A DNA stretch of 64,000 nt, taken from NCBI GenBank assembly GCA_965246915.1, contig CBDFGB010000031.1, positions 102,572-166,571 of the forward strand, in the 5' to 3' direction. The stretch's first letter is position 1. Every line of letters begins with the position of its first letter. Positions 51,709 to 59,318 of this stretch are shown piece after piece. Origin of the DNA: CAVRQM01 sp965246915. GTDB taxonomy: Bacteria; Pseudomonadota; Alphaproteobacteria; Acetobacterales; Acetobacteraceae. The notes below the pieces were generated by a model that was given only the letters and a program-made list of their open reading frames with translations, made no database searches and was not told the origin of the DNA. The translations under genes were made by a program, and so were the position numbers.

Positions 51709-52593
51709 TTAGAGCGCCCCAATCAAAAGATCAAACATCGCATTCTCCATCGCCCGATGGTTCGGGCGATACGTGAATTCGGCGAGATAGCGGTCCATGT
51801 ATTTCTGCGACATGTGAATGTGGGTTGGACGAACCGACGTTTTGAACAGCTTCCAGAAACTCTCAACGTGGTTGATATGGTGCATCACGCCCTGCCGCCA
51901 ATCGTAATATGGCCACTCCTTCGCGCCGTCCTTGACAGACCCGTGCTGATAACCGTCTGGCGTGAGTAAACCGTAAGCGACAAATTCATCCGTCGAGACG
52001 AAGGAGCCGGGTTAGACGTTGTCTTTAACGAGCGCCCGAAGCGTTGCCTTCTTTGCGTTGGAAACGGCCTGAGCGCGGATGTCACCGTCGCGCTCCTTAA
52101 TGCCGACAACAATCGTCTTGCCGGCCGCGCCGCGACGATGTTTGCCGGGGCGGTGGCCGCTAACGTAGGCTTCGTCAATCTCGACGTGGCCTTGCAGTAG
52201 TCCGAAGCCTTGCGCGCTTCCCATCAGGATCCGGATTTGCTGGCCCATGCGCCACGCCGTTTTATAAGTCACGCCAAGGCTGCGCTCTAGCTCCTTGCCG
52301 CTCACGCCGTGGCGGGTCGCGACAAACAGATAGATCGCGTAAAACCACGATTGCAGGGACGTGCGGCTATCCTGAAAGATCGTTCCAGCGCACGGGTAAA
52401 GATGATCGCCGCAATGGGCACAAGAGAACGCCCGCCGCTCGGCTAGACGATGGAACGTCGAGTCAACGCCGCACTTTCGGCAAACGTGCTTTATTCCAAA
52501 CCGGACATCCATGACGTGCGCGAGGCACGCATCGTCGTCCGGGAACTTAGCGAAAAACTGCTTGACAGTAAGACGCCTGGCCATGGCGTGCAT
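51709..52593 (-). pseudogene. IS1595-family (ISXO2-like) transposase with an internal stop codon
   Basis: The reading frame covers 294 codons. HVCRKCGVDSTFHRLAERRAFSCAHCGDHLYP is the N-terminal zinc-ribbon (four Cys). VEIDEAYVSGHRPGKHRRG opens the DDE domain with the first Asp, STDEFVAYG follows, and the part after the stop reads HINHVESFWKLFKTSVRPTHIH, with the conserved N-H-V-E catalytic segment. A TAA at 52012-52014 interrupts the frame exactly before PGSFVSTDEF, while both sides are otherwise intact. Truncated protein lacks the last catalytic residue. Start at ATG 52593, or 52584 with GGA upstream. Confidence 0.88.
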
Positions 52594-52650
52594 CCTTTCG
52601 ATGCGCGAAACCTACCTCACGTTCATACCTGCGTCAAGGGGATAACCCCC

Positions 52651-52658
52651 AAATTTTA
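52651..52658. repeat. Target-site duplication AAATTTTA, right copy
   Basis: Exact copy of 49833-49840. Its bases 52656-52658 are the stop codon of the TIR-ATPase gene, which the insertion therefore left intact. Confidence 0.9.
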
Positions 52659-54152
52659 TCGTCTCCGCTGGCGCGCGTCCGCACACTTCTTTAGGAGTAA
52701 GTCCGTAGTATTTGCCAATTGCTGATCAAAATCCGCAGATCTGTCCCAAGAGATATGCCCTACTCGCGCCGCTGAGTCGAAGACTCCAAGTGGAGCCGTT
52801 GACATTACTATGGGTATCACGTCCCCTGATCTAAACCTCTGTTTAAACTGAGTTGACTCGAATTTCGTCCAGACCCGTTTTGGATAATCTGGGCCTAATA
52901 TACAAATAACGAATTGAGCATCAGAAGCGTAAATTGGCCCTAGATATTCCTCGACATCAGCTGCCAAAATTCGGTGCTGCTCATTCTTGTCATAAAACAC
53001 CTCTAATTCAGCTTCCTCCAGAGCGGTGAACAGACCTTCTGCTATGTCTCGATCGACACCGGAAAACGACAAGGCAAAATCATATCTTGAAGGAAAGTCA
53101 GTCGATAAGAAGCCGACTTCGTCCGCAAGCTCTACCCATGATAAATTGCGAAGATAAAATATAAACTGAGGGTCTTGAACCACAAGTGTTCTACCAATCG
53201 GTTCGTAGTGTATAACCGCTTGAATGTCAGACGAAGAATTAACTAAATCTTCTAAAAAACCCTTCGAGATAACCTGAGAAACGCTTCCTTTTTGATCAGG
53301 ATGACGATCTGCCTCTCTTTCAGTATTTATCGACCAATTTTTACTTTGACTTAGCCAATATAACAAGTGCAGATACGGTGCCCGGCCTTCTCTCCTAAGT
53401 TTAGTACCGCGAGAAAATGCTATCACAGTGCTATGAAAAGATCGTAAAAGTGACTCCATGACCTGAAATTTGACTGCCTCATAACTGACGGCGGTAATCT
53501 TGTTTGTAGAAGAGTACCACAAAAAGTTGCTCCGAATGCAAGTATGATAACATAGCATTTGTGCGATATAAAAACTACCCTCTGCAGCACTTGTTATCTC
53601 TTCCCTAATGTTAATAGTTATGTTTAGGACTAGCTCACCTTTTTGAATTAACTCTTCAACCTTATGTCGAGGATTTGCTTCAAAAGGAATCACCTCTATA
53701 CGGTTGGCTAGATCTTTACCAAACGAAATTAAAGACTGACCGGCATTAGGAATTCCTAGCACTATCAGCTTGCTATCTGCTGCTCCGTCGTCAGCGAGAA
53801 TCTTCATTAGATCAGCGAGTTCTCGTTTTGAGGAAATATCCAAACGATGAAAATCGTCAATGACAACGGTTCCAATTGGAAGCTGATTGGGGAGGGAGCG
53901 TATATAATCTAGATCTCTCGGTTTCCGGGCCGACAAATTGAGGACGCGCTTTGAAAGTCCAGCCTCTGCAATAGCTTTGATTACTGAAGTAGTCTTACCG
54001 ATCCCCGAAGGGCCTTCGATTACGAGGCTGCGGCCCGACGTCCTGAGTGCTACGAGCAATCTTGTGTATTCAACCGGCTGCACAAACGTGTGGTCTGGAA
54101 TACCCGATAAAACAAAGACGTCTTGCATTTGTATATCTGGGGCGTCGCTCAA
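52656..54152 (-). CDS. P-loop ATPase with C-terminal TIR domain, predicted anti-phage protein
   Basis: 498 residues. Walker A GPSGIGKTT at residues 47-55 and Walker B VVIDD at 96-100, followed by LIVLGIPNAGQ in the sensor-1 position, form an AAA/STAND-like ATPase. Residues about 200-350 are a helical region. From residue 357 comes a TIR domain: YDFALSFSGVDRDIAEGLF, EVFYDKNEQ, ASDAQFVICILGPDYPKRVW and WTKFE, with Glu-432 the likely NAD-hydrolysing residue. By knowledge of TIR-containing immune proteins, ligand sensing by the ATPase part would activate NAD consumption and abortive infection. Base composition (rich in A and T) and codon use differ sharply from the chromosome, so it is horizontally acquired. 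The ATG beginning MSDAPDIQ was taken. A second defence gene is not visible beside it. Confidence 0.85.
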   Translation of the reverse strand: MSDAPDIQMQDVFVLSGIPDHTFVQPVEYTRLLVALRTSGRSLVIEGPSGIGKTTSVIKAIAEAGLSKRVLNLSARKPRDLDYIRSLPNQLPIGTVVIDDFHRLDISSKRELADLMKILADDGAADSKLIVLGIPNAGQSLISFGKDLANRIEVIPFEANPRHKVEELIQKGELVLNITINIREEITSAAEGSFYIAQMLCYHTCIRSNFLWYSSTNKITAVSYEAVKFQVMESLLRSFHSTVIAFSRGTKLRREGRAPYLHLLYWLSQSKNWSINTEREADRHPDQKGSVSQVISKGFLEDLVNSSSDIQAVIHYEPIGRTLVVQDPQFIFYLRNLSWVELADEVGFLSTDFPSRYDFALSFSGVDRDIAEGLFTALEEAELEVFYDKNEQHRILAADVEEYLGPIYASDAQFVICILGPDYPKRVWTKFESTQFKQRFRSGDVIPIVMSTAPLGVFDSAARVGHISWDRSADFDQQLANTTDLLLKKCADARQRRR

Positions 54153-54328
54153 GTTTACCTGCCTTTCACAATACTCGTAAAGGATATTAATTGCGTTTGA
54201 GACATTGACGCAGCATCGCGGCCCTTTGCGGCACGAAGTATGAGCTTAACTCCGAATCGAGCGCAAGGGCGCCGATATAAACCTCTGGGACTGTTCCTCA
54301 TCGTCGCAGCCTATGAAACACTCGGAAC

Positions 54329-55510
54329 ATGACCCACGACACCCCCCTGATCTCGCTGATCGTCGTGGGCCTGGTGCTCGCGTTCATCTTCGGCTCGCTC
54401 GCCCAAAGGCTCCGCCTGTCGCCGATCGTCGGCTACCTGGTCGCGGGCGTCGCGGTCGGGCCGTTCACGCCGGGGTTCGTGGGCAACGCGCACTTCGCCT
54501 CCGAACTGGCCGAATTGGGCGTCATCCTGCTGATGTTCGGGGTGGGGCTGCATTTCTCGATCGCCGACCTGATCGCCGTGCGGCGGATCGCGCTGCCCGG
54601 CGCGATCGCGCAAATGGCGTTCGCGACCCTGCTCGGGCTGGGGCTGGCACGACTCCTCGGCTGGGATCTTTCGGCCGGCATCGTGTTCGGGCTGGCGCTG
54701 TCGGTGGCCAGCACCGTGGTCCTGCTGCGCGCCCTGGAAGGCGTGGGCATGGTCGAGACGGAGCGGGGGCGCATTGCGGTCGGCTGGCTGATCGTCGAGG
54801 ATTTGGCCATGGTCCTGGCCCTGGTCATGCTGCCGGCGCTGGCCGGCGCGGGGGTCAGCGGCGGCACCGGATCGCTGGGCGGGGATCTGGCCGTCACCCT
54901 CGCGAAAGTCGCCGCGTTCGTCGCCGTGATGCTGGTGCTCGGCCGGCGGCTGGTCCCTCGCCTGCTCGACTGGGCCGCGAAGCAGGGCTCGCAGGAGCTG
55001 TTCACGCTGGCCGTGCTGGCGATCACCTTGGGCGTCGCCTACGCGGCGGCGACCTTGTTCGGAGTGTCGTTCGCGCTGGGCGCGTTCTTCGCCGGCATCA
55101 CCATGGCGGAATCCCCGCTGAGCCGGCGCGCCGCACAGGACGTGCTGCCGCTGCGCGACGCCTTTGCGGTGCTGTTCTTCGTGTCGGCCGGCATGCTGTT
55201 CGACCCGGCGGTGGTCACCCACGAGCCGCTGGCCTTGTTCGCCACGCTGGCCATCGTGGTCTTGGGCAAGGCGGCCGCCGCCTTCGTGATCGTGCGCGGT
55301 TTTGGCCGCTCGGCGGCCACGGCGGGGATCATCGCGGCGAGCCTGGCGCAGATCGGCGAGTTCTCGTTCATCCTGGTGGGCCTCGGCGTTGAACTGGACG
55401 TGTTGCCGCCGACCGCGCGGGACCTGGTGATCGCCGCCGCCATCCTGTCGATCGTGATCCACCCGGCGGTGTTCGGCGTCGCGGTGCGGTTCGCGAGGAC
55501 GCCCGCATGA
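54329..55510 (+). CDS. KefB/YbaL-type cation:proton antiporter core (no RCK domain)
   Basis: 393 residues of the CPA2 family with 12-13 transmembrane helices. SPIVGYLVAGVAVGPFTPGF, ELAELGVILLMFGVGLHFS, LALSVASTVVLLRALE, GWLIVEDLAMVLALV and AQIGEFSFILVGLG are the family signatures. YbaL/KefB proteins normally carry a TrkA-N (RCK) ligand-binding domain of 150 or more residues after this core; here the protein ends at the last helix and the next gene overlaps by 4 bases. It may use a separate regulator or be unregulated. Ion specificity (K+ or Na+) not determinable. Confidence 0.87.
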   Translation: MTHDTPLISLIVVGLVLAFIFGSLAQRLRLSPIVGYLVAGVAVGPFTPGFVGNAHFASELAELGVILLMFGVGLHFSIADLIAVRRIALPGAIAQMAFATLLGLGLARLLGWDLSAGIVFGLALSVASTVVLLRALEGVGMVETERGRIAVGWLIVEDLAMVLALVMLPALAGAGVSGGTGSLGGDLAVTLAKVAAFVAVMLVLGRRLVPRLLDWAAKQGSQELFTLAVLAITLGVAYAAATLFGVSFALGAFFAGITMAESPLSRRAAQDVLPLRDAFAVLFFVSAGMLFDPAVVTHEPLALFATLAIVVLGKAAAAFVIVRGFGRSAATAGIIAASLAQIGEFSFILVGLGVELDVLPPTARDLVIAAAILSIVIHPAVFGVAVRFARTPA

Positions 55511-56850
55511 CCCTCGCGCACGAGGTGGGAGCCTGGCTCGACGCGCTGCCACTCAACCGGCGGCACTGGACGGTCTTTGCGGTGTGTTCGGTCGCCTTCC
55601 TGTTCGATGCATTCGATTTTCAGGTGATCGCGCTGGCGATGCCGTGGATCGGCCGCGAGTGGGGCCTGAACAGTGCCGCGGTCGGCTGGGTGCTGGCGGC
55701 CACGCCGGCCGGGATGCTGGCCGGGACGTTCCTGTTCGGCGTGCTGTCGGACCGCATCGGACGGCGGCCGGGATTTCAGATCACGCTCGCGATTTTTTCC
55801 GTCTTCAGCGCCGCCTGCGCCGCGGCGCAGTCTCCCGCGCAGCTCATGGTCCTGCGGTTCCTGGCCGGCGTTGGCATCGGCGGCTTCCTGCCGGTCGACA
55901 CCGCCGTGATGAGCGAGTTCATGCCGGCGCGCAGCCGGGGAAAAATGCTGGCGCTGTGGGCGATCTTCTTCTCGCTCGGCAATCTGATCGCGGCGTTCGT
56001 GGGGCGCGCGGTCATTCCGGTGTACGGCTGGCGGGTGATGTTCCTGCTGTGCCTGGCGCCGGCAGCACTGATCTTCGCGGTGCGCCGCTTCGTGCCGGAG
56101 ACGCCGCATTTCCTGCTCGCCCACGGCGACCTTTCGCGCGCCCGGCAGGCGGTGGCCTGGATCGGGATGGGAGCGCATTGCCCGGCGCTCGACGCGGCCA
56201 ACCCGGCCTGCGTCGGCCATGTGCCGGAGACCCGGCCGAAGCTGCGGCTGTTGTTCGCGCCCGCGTTGCGGCGGCGCACCGCGGTCGCGTGGATCGCCTG
56301 GATCACCTGGAGCTTTTCGTATTTCGGGCTGCTGCTGTGGCTGCCGGCGCTGCTGGTGGTGCGCGGCGTGCCGCGCGACGAGATCTTTCTGTTCGTGGTC
56401 GGCTACACGGCGAGTGGCATCGTCGGGCGCCTGCTGGCCGCGTCGATCGTCGACCGGATCGGCCGCAAGCCGCTGATCGTCGGCGGCGGGCTGATCTCCG
56501 CGGCGCTGCTGGTCGCGTTCGGCCAGCAGAGCGAGATGTCCGCGATGATGCTGTGCGGCTTCGCGCTCGCGGTGTTCCAGGACGGCAGTCTGGGCACGGT
56601 CGCAACGTTCACCCCCGAATTGTTCCCGACCGGGCTGCGCGCCAGCGGCACCGGGGCGGCGGCCGGCGTCGGGCGGGTCGCCACGATGCTCTCGCCGCTC
56701 GCGGTCGGCGCGGTGGTGGCGCAGAGTTTCGCCGCGGTGTTCGCGATGTTCGCGGCGTCGTTCGCGATCGGCGCGGTCGCGGTGGCGGTGCTGGCGCGCG
56801 AGACGCGGGGCGTGCCGCTCGACCGGGTGGCGGCGACCCCGGAGCCGTAG
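55507..56850 (+). CDS. MFS transporter, aromatic acid/sugar-type
   Basis: 447 residues, 12 predicted helices. FDAFDFQVIALAMPWIGREW in helix 1, GVLSDRIGRRPGF between helices 2 and 3, LVLRF-like region with GVGIGGFLPVDTAVMSEFMPARSRG, PETPHFLLAHG in the central loop, and VDRIGRKPLIVGGG in the second half are the signatures of the sugar/metabolite:H+ symporter group. It overlaps the antiporter gene by 4 bases. Substrate unknown. Confidence 0.87.
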   Translation: MTLAHEVGAWLDALPLNRRHWTVFAVCSVAFLFDAFDFQVIALAMPWIGREWGLNSAAVGWVLAATPAGMLAGTFLFGVLSDRIGRRPGFQITLAIFSVFSAACAAAQSPAQLMVLRFLAGVGIGGFLPVDTAVMSEFMPARSRGKMLALWAIFFSLGNLIAAFVGRAVIPVYGWRVMFLLCLAPAALIFAVRRFVPETPHFLLAHGDLSRARQAVAWIGMGAHCPALDAANPACVGHVPETRPKLRLLFAPALRRRTAVAWIAWITWSFSYFGLLLWLPALLVVRGVPRDEIFLFVVGYTASGIVGRLLAASIVDRIGRKPLIVGGGLISAALLVAFGQQSEMSAMMLCGFALAVFQDGSLGTVATFTPELFPTGLRASGTGAAAGVGRVATMLSPLAVGAVVAQSFAAVFAMFAASFAIGAVAVAVLARETRGVPLDRVAATPEP

Positions 56851-56929
56851 CGCCCAGGCTTCAGCGCCCGGGCTTCAGCGCCCAGGCTTCAGCGCCCAGG
56901 CTTCAGCACTCGGGCTTTAGCACTCAGGC
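56850..56929. repeat. 14-bp tandem repeat between convergent genes
   Basis: GCGCCCAGGCTTCA repeated: units at 56850, 56864, 56878 and 56892 differ at most by one base, a fifth at 56906 has three changes, then a partial sixth. It begins at the last base of the MFS stop codon and runs into the last bases of the regulator gene. Confidence 0.85.
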
Positions 56930-57532
56930 GTCCTCGCGGACCCGCGCCTCCTCGACCGCCTCGCGGCGCAGCAGGAAGCCGCGGCCGATCGACGTCTCGA
57001 TCGCCTCGTCGAAGCCCAGTATCGCGAGTTTCTTGCGCAGCTTGAACAGGAACACCGGCAGCACGCGGCTGACCGGGCGCACGGCCTCGCCATAGATCGC
57101 GGTCAGGAGATCCTCGGCCGAGACGATCTCGCCGCGCGCCTGCCACAGCCGGGCGAACAGGCGGGCCTCGGCCTGGCTGAGGCTGATCGTGTCGCTGCCG
57201 CAGCGCAGCGTCTCGCCGTCGGGGTCGAGGACGAGGCCCGGACGGGGCGCGGCGGCGATGGCGACGACGGGGTCACGGTCGGACGCGCCCGGCTCGGTCA
57301 GCACGATGAGCGGCAGGCGGGCGACGTCGCGCCGCAGCCGGGCGATCGTGTCGCGCGCGCGCGGCCCCTGCGGGCTCGTGATGAGCAGGACGAGGTCGTA
57401 GCGGCTGGCGCGCAGCATGCGCACGCAGGTTTCGATGTCGGTGGCGAGGTCGGCGACGTCGCCGGCCGCGGCGAGCGCCACGGACACGGTCTGTACCGTG
57501 GTGCTGGTGAGTTTCGCGATCAGCAAACGCAT
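56924..57532 (-). CDS. OmpR-like transcriptional regulator with degenerate receiver domain
   Basis: 202 residues. The N-terminal 110 residues resemble a response-regulator receiver (LLIAKLTSTTVQTV, YDLVLLITSPQGP, PLIVLTEP), but the position of the phospho-acceptor Asp after LVLL is Ile/Thr, and the acidic pocket is missing. The C-terminal half is a winged-helix effector domain (LSQAEARLFARLWQARGEIVSAEDLL, VFLFKLRKKLAILGFDEAIETSIGRGFLLR). The location just downstream of flgF-flgG-flgA-flgH suggests a flagellar regulator comparable to FtcR, acting without phosphorylation. The name is not assigned because homology cannot be tested here. Confidence 0.75.
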   Translation of the reverse strand: MRLLIAKLTSTTVQTVSVALAAAGDVADLATDIETCVRMLRASRYDLVLLITSPQGPRARDTIARLRRDVARLPLIVLTEPGASDRDPVVAIAAAPRPGLVLDPDGETLRCGSDTISLSQAEARLFARLWQARGEIVSAEDLLTAIYGEAVRPVSRVLPVFLFKLRKKLAILGFDEAIETSIGRGFLLRREAVEEARVREDA

Positions 57533-57633
57533 CGCCGCCGTCGTCCTGTGCCGTCCCGTTCCGCTCCAGTGATGACCAAGCGGCGAGCCCGGCGCAAGTG
57601 CCAGGGTTGGGCGCGCCGGTCGGTCCCCCGATC

Positions 57634-58368
57634 CTAGAACGGCGACAGGATGTCGAGGATCTGCTGGCCGTAGCGCGGCTGCTGCACGTCGCTGAGCTGG
57701 CCGCGGCCGCCGTAGCTGATCCGCGCCTCGGCGAGGCGGTCGTGCAGCACGGTGTTGTTGCTGGCTATGTCGGCGGGGCGCGCGACGCCGGTCACCGTCA
57801 ACACGCGCAATTCGTTGTTGACCCGCACTTCCTGACGCGCGGCCAGCACCAGGTTGCCGTTCGCGAGCACCTGGGTGACCACGGCGGCGACCCGCAAGGT
57901 CACCACTTCGTTGCGCTTGGTCTCGCCCACGCCGACCGCCTTGCCGGTTCCGGTGGTGCTGATGAGCGAGGCGGGAACGGCCCCGGGGAAGGCGGTCGGA
58001 ATGTTCGTCTCCAGCCCGAACAGGTTCGGCACGCCCATGGTCTGCGCGCCGTTGCGATTGGCGTTGGTGTTGTTCTTGAAGTCGGCGGTGTCGGTGATCG
58101 ACACCAGCACGGTCAGCAGGTCGCCGACCTGTGCCGCGCGCTGATCCTTCAGGAAGGCCCGGCTGCCAGGCCGCCAGAGCGCGTTGGCTTGCGGCACCAG
58201 GCTCATCGGGCTCGGCATCGGCATGCTGAGCGGCCGCCAGTTCGGATCCTTGGTCGGATCGGCGCTCGGCGTCAGCTCGGGCGGGCGGCCCACCTCGGCC
58301 AGCCGGGTGAGGTTGCCGCACCCGGCGAGCAGCGGCAGGACCAGCAGCGCCGCGAGGCCGCGGCTCAT
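57634..58368 (-). CDS. flgH: Flagellar L-ring protein FlgH
   Basis: 244 residues, lipoprotein signal LLVLPLLAGCGNL with the lipobox Cys near residue 17, so anchored in the outer membrane. LWRPGSRAFLKDQRAAQVGDLLTVLVSITDTADFKN and ELRVLTVTGVARPADIASNNTV with SYGGRGQLSDVQQP are FlgH signatures. Forms the L-ring bushing of the flagellar rod. Overlaps flgA by 4 bases. Confidence 0.95.
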   Translation of the reverse strand: MSRGLAALLVLPLLAGCGNLTRLAEVGRPPELTPSADPTKDPNWRPLSMPMPSPMSLVPQANALWRPGSRAFLKDQRAAQVGDLLTVLVSITDTADFKNNTNANRNGAQTMGVPNLFGLETNIPTAFPGAVPASLISTTGTGKAVGVGETKRNEVVTLRVAAVVTQVLANGNLVLAARQEVRVNNELRVLTVTGVARPADIASNNTVLHDRLAEARISYGGRGQLSDVQQPRYGQQILDILSPF

Positions 58369-59318
58369 GGCGCGGCACCCGGGGGCGGGGACCGCAGCGG
58401 CAGGCTGCCGGGCTCCACCCGCACCGTTCCGGGTCCGGTGACCAGAGCGAGCAGCACGGCGCGGCTGGCGGGGTTGCGCACCGCGATCCGCTCGCCGAGC
58501 GCTCCGGGCTGCAGTGCCTCGGCGGTCGCGGTGAGCGCCACGCCGAGCCCGTCGATGGTCACCGTGACCCGCCCGCCCTTGGCGATGACCGGCGCGGGCA
58601 GGAGGTCGGCGAGCAGGACCGGCTCGCCGTCGCCCACCGCGCGGCGCAGGAGTTTGCCCTCGGCCTGGGCGGGCGCGGTCGCGGCCGGCCCGCGTAGACG
58701 CTCCAGCGGCAGTTGCGCGACCGCGACGTCGGCCGCCACCAGCGCCGTGCCGGACCGCAGCCGTCGTGTGGCGACCAGCGCCGGCGCGGTGGCGAGGACC
58801 CGCCCGGTGACGCGCAGCCGGATCGTGGCCATCGCCCGCCCGGTCACCGCGAGGCTGGCGCTGAACCGACCGCTCTCGGCCTCCCAGCCGCATTGCTCGA
58901 CGCCCACGGACGCCGCGGCGTCGGGCGCGACCAGCGGCGGGGTGAAGCCGGCCAGCTCGATCTGCCCGGCGGGCGCGCCCGCTCCGGCCAGCCAGGTCCG
59001 CAGGGCCGCGATGACGCGCTCGACCGGCAGGAGCTGGCCCGGCCGCTCCAGGATGCTGCGCGCCGCCGCCGAGTCGGGATGCCACGCGACGCCGAACTGC
59101 CGGGCGATGGCGGCGAGTTGCACGGCCTCCACCACGATGCGCTCGCCCGGCCCGGGGCCGGGACCCAGCACCGTGGCGGCCGCGGCGCCGGCGTCGTCCC
59201 ACAGGTCGGAGACGGCGACGGTGGGCCCGGCGAGCGTGCCGAAAGGACGCAACGTCGCGCCGGTCGCGGGCGCCGTCGCGAACAGGACCGCGAGCAGCAG
59301 GGCGATTGCGGCGTTCAT
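58365..59318 (-). CDS. flgA: Flagellar P-ring assembly chaperone FlgA
   Basis: 317 residues with signal peptide (MNAAIALLLAVLFATAPATGA), so periplasmic. The C-terminal SAF-like region TRRLRSGTALVAADVAVAQLPLE and VGDGEPVLLADLLPAPVIAKGGRV is the FlgA signature. Longer than many FlgA because of an N-terminal extension. Assists P-ring (FlgI) assembly; flgI itself is not in this window. The gene overlaps both flgG and flgH by 4 bases. Confidence 0.9.
   Translation of the reverse strand: MNAAIALLLAVLFATAPATGATLRPFGTLAGPTVAVSDLWDDAGAAAATVLGPGPGPGERIVVEAVQLAAIARQFGVAWHPDSAAARSILERPGQLLPVERVIAALRTWLAGAGAPAGQIELAGFTPPLVAPDAAASVGVEQCGWEAESGRFSASLAVTGRAMATIRLRVTGRVLATAPALVATRRLRSGTALVAADVAVAQLPLERLRGPAATAPAQAEGKLLRRAVGDGEPVLLADLLPAPVIAKGGRVTVTIDGLGVALTATAEALQPGALGERIAVRNPASRAVLLALVTGPGTVRVEPGSLPLRSPPPGAAP

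Larger units (their letters stand above)
50720..51776 (+). pseudogene. Small ORF split by the IS5-family insertion
   Basis: ATG with GAGGAGGA 11 bases upstream opens MNDSVKSPRYLSLSQAQKTG-L; the IS5-family element then interrupts it, so the present ORF ends after 10 IS-derived codons (50815). Removing the element and one TA duplication joins the Leu codon in frame to IQAFAEQAASRQPGF and on, giving a protein of about 71 residues ending at 51776. The clean in-frame join supports a real pre-insertion gene. Its last 20 codons run antisense to the 3' end of the IS1595 transposase. Function unknown. Confidence 0.6.
49841..52650. mobile_element. IS1595-family transposon with passenger genes, interrupted by an IS5-family element
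   Basis: Terminal inverted repeats of about 28 bases: the left end reads AGGGATTGTCCCC then TTGACGCAGGTAT, and the right end, read inward on the reverse strand, GGGGGTTATCCCC then TTGACGCAGGTAT, with about four mismatches overall. Both ends are flanked by AAATTTTA. Without the nested IS5 element the transposon is about 1.97 kb, much larger than the transposase gene alone. The surplus holds a winged-helix gene, a structured non-coding segment and a small ORF. IS1595-family elements with passenger genes are known; these passengers are not ones I recognise. The transposase gene has an in-frame stop, so the element is probably no longer autonomous. Confidence 0.88.

Noticed and set aside
56850..56929. 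CRISPR-like array
   Set aside because: The units are only 14 bases and directly adjacent, with no spacers and no cas genes.
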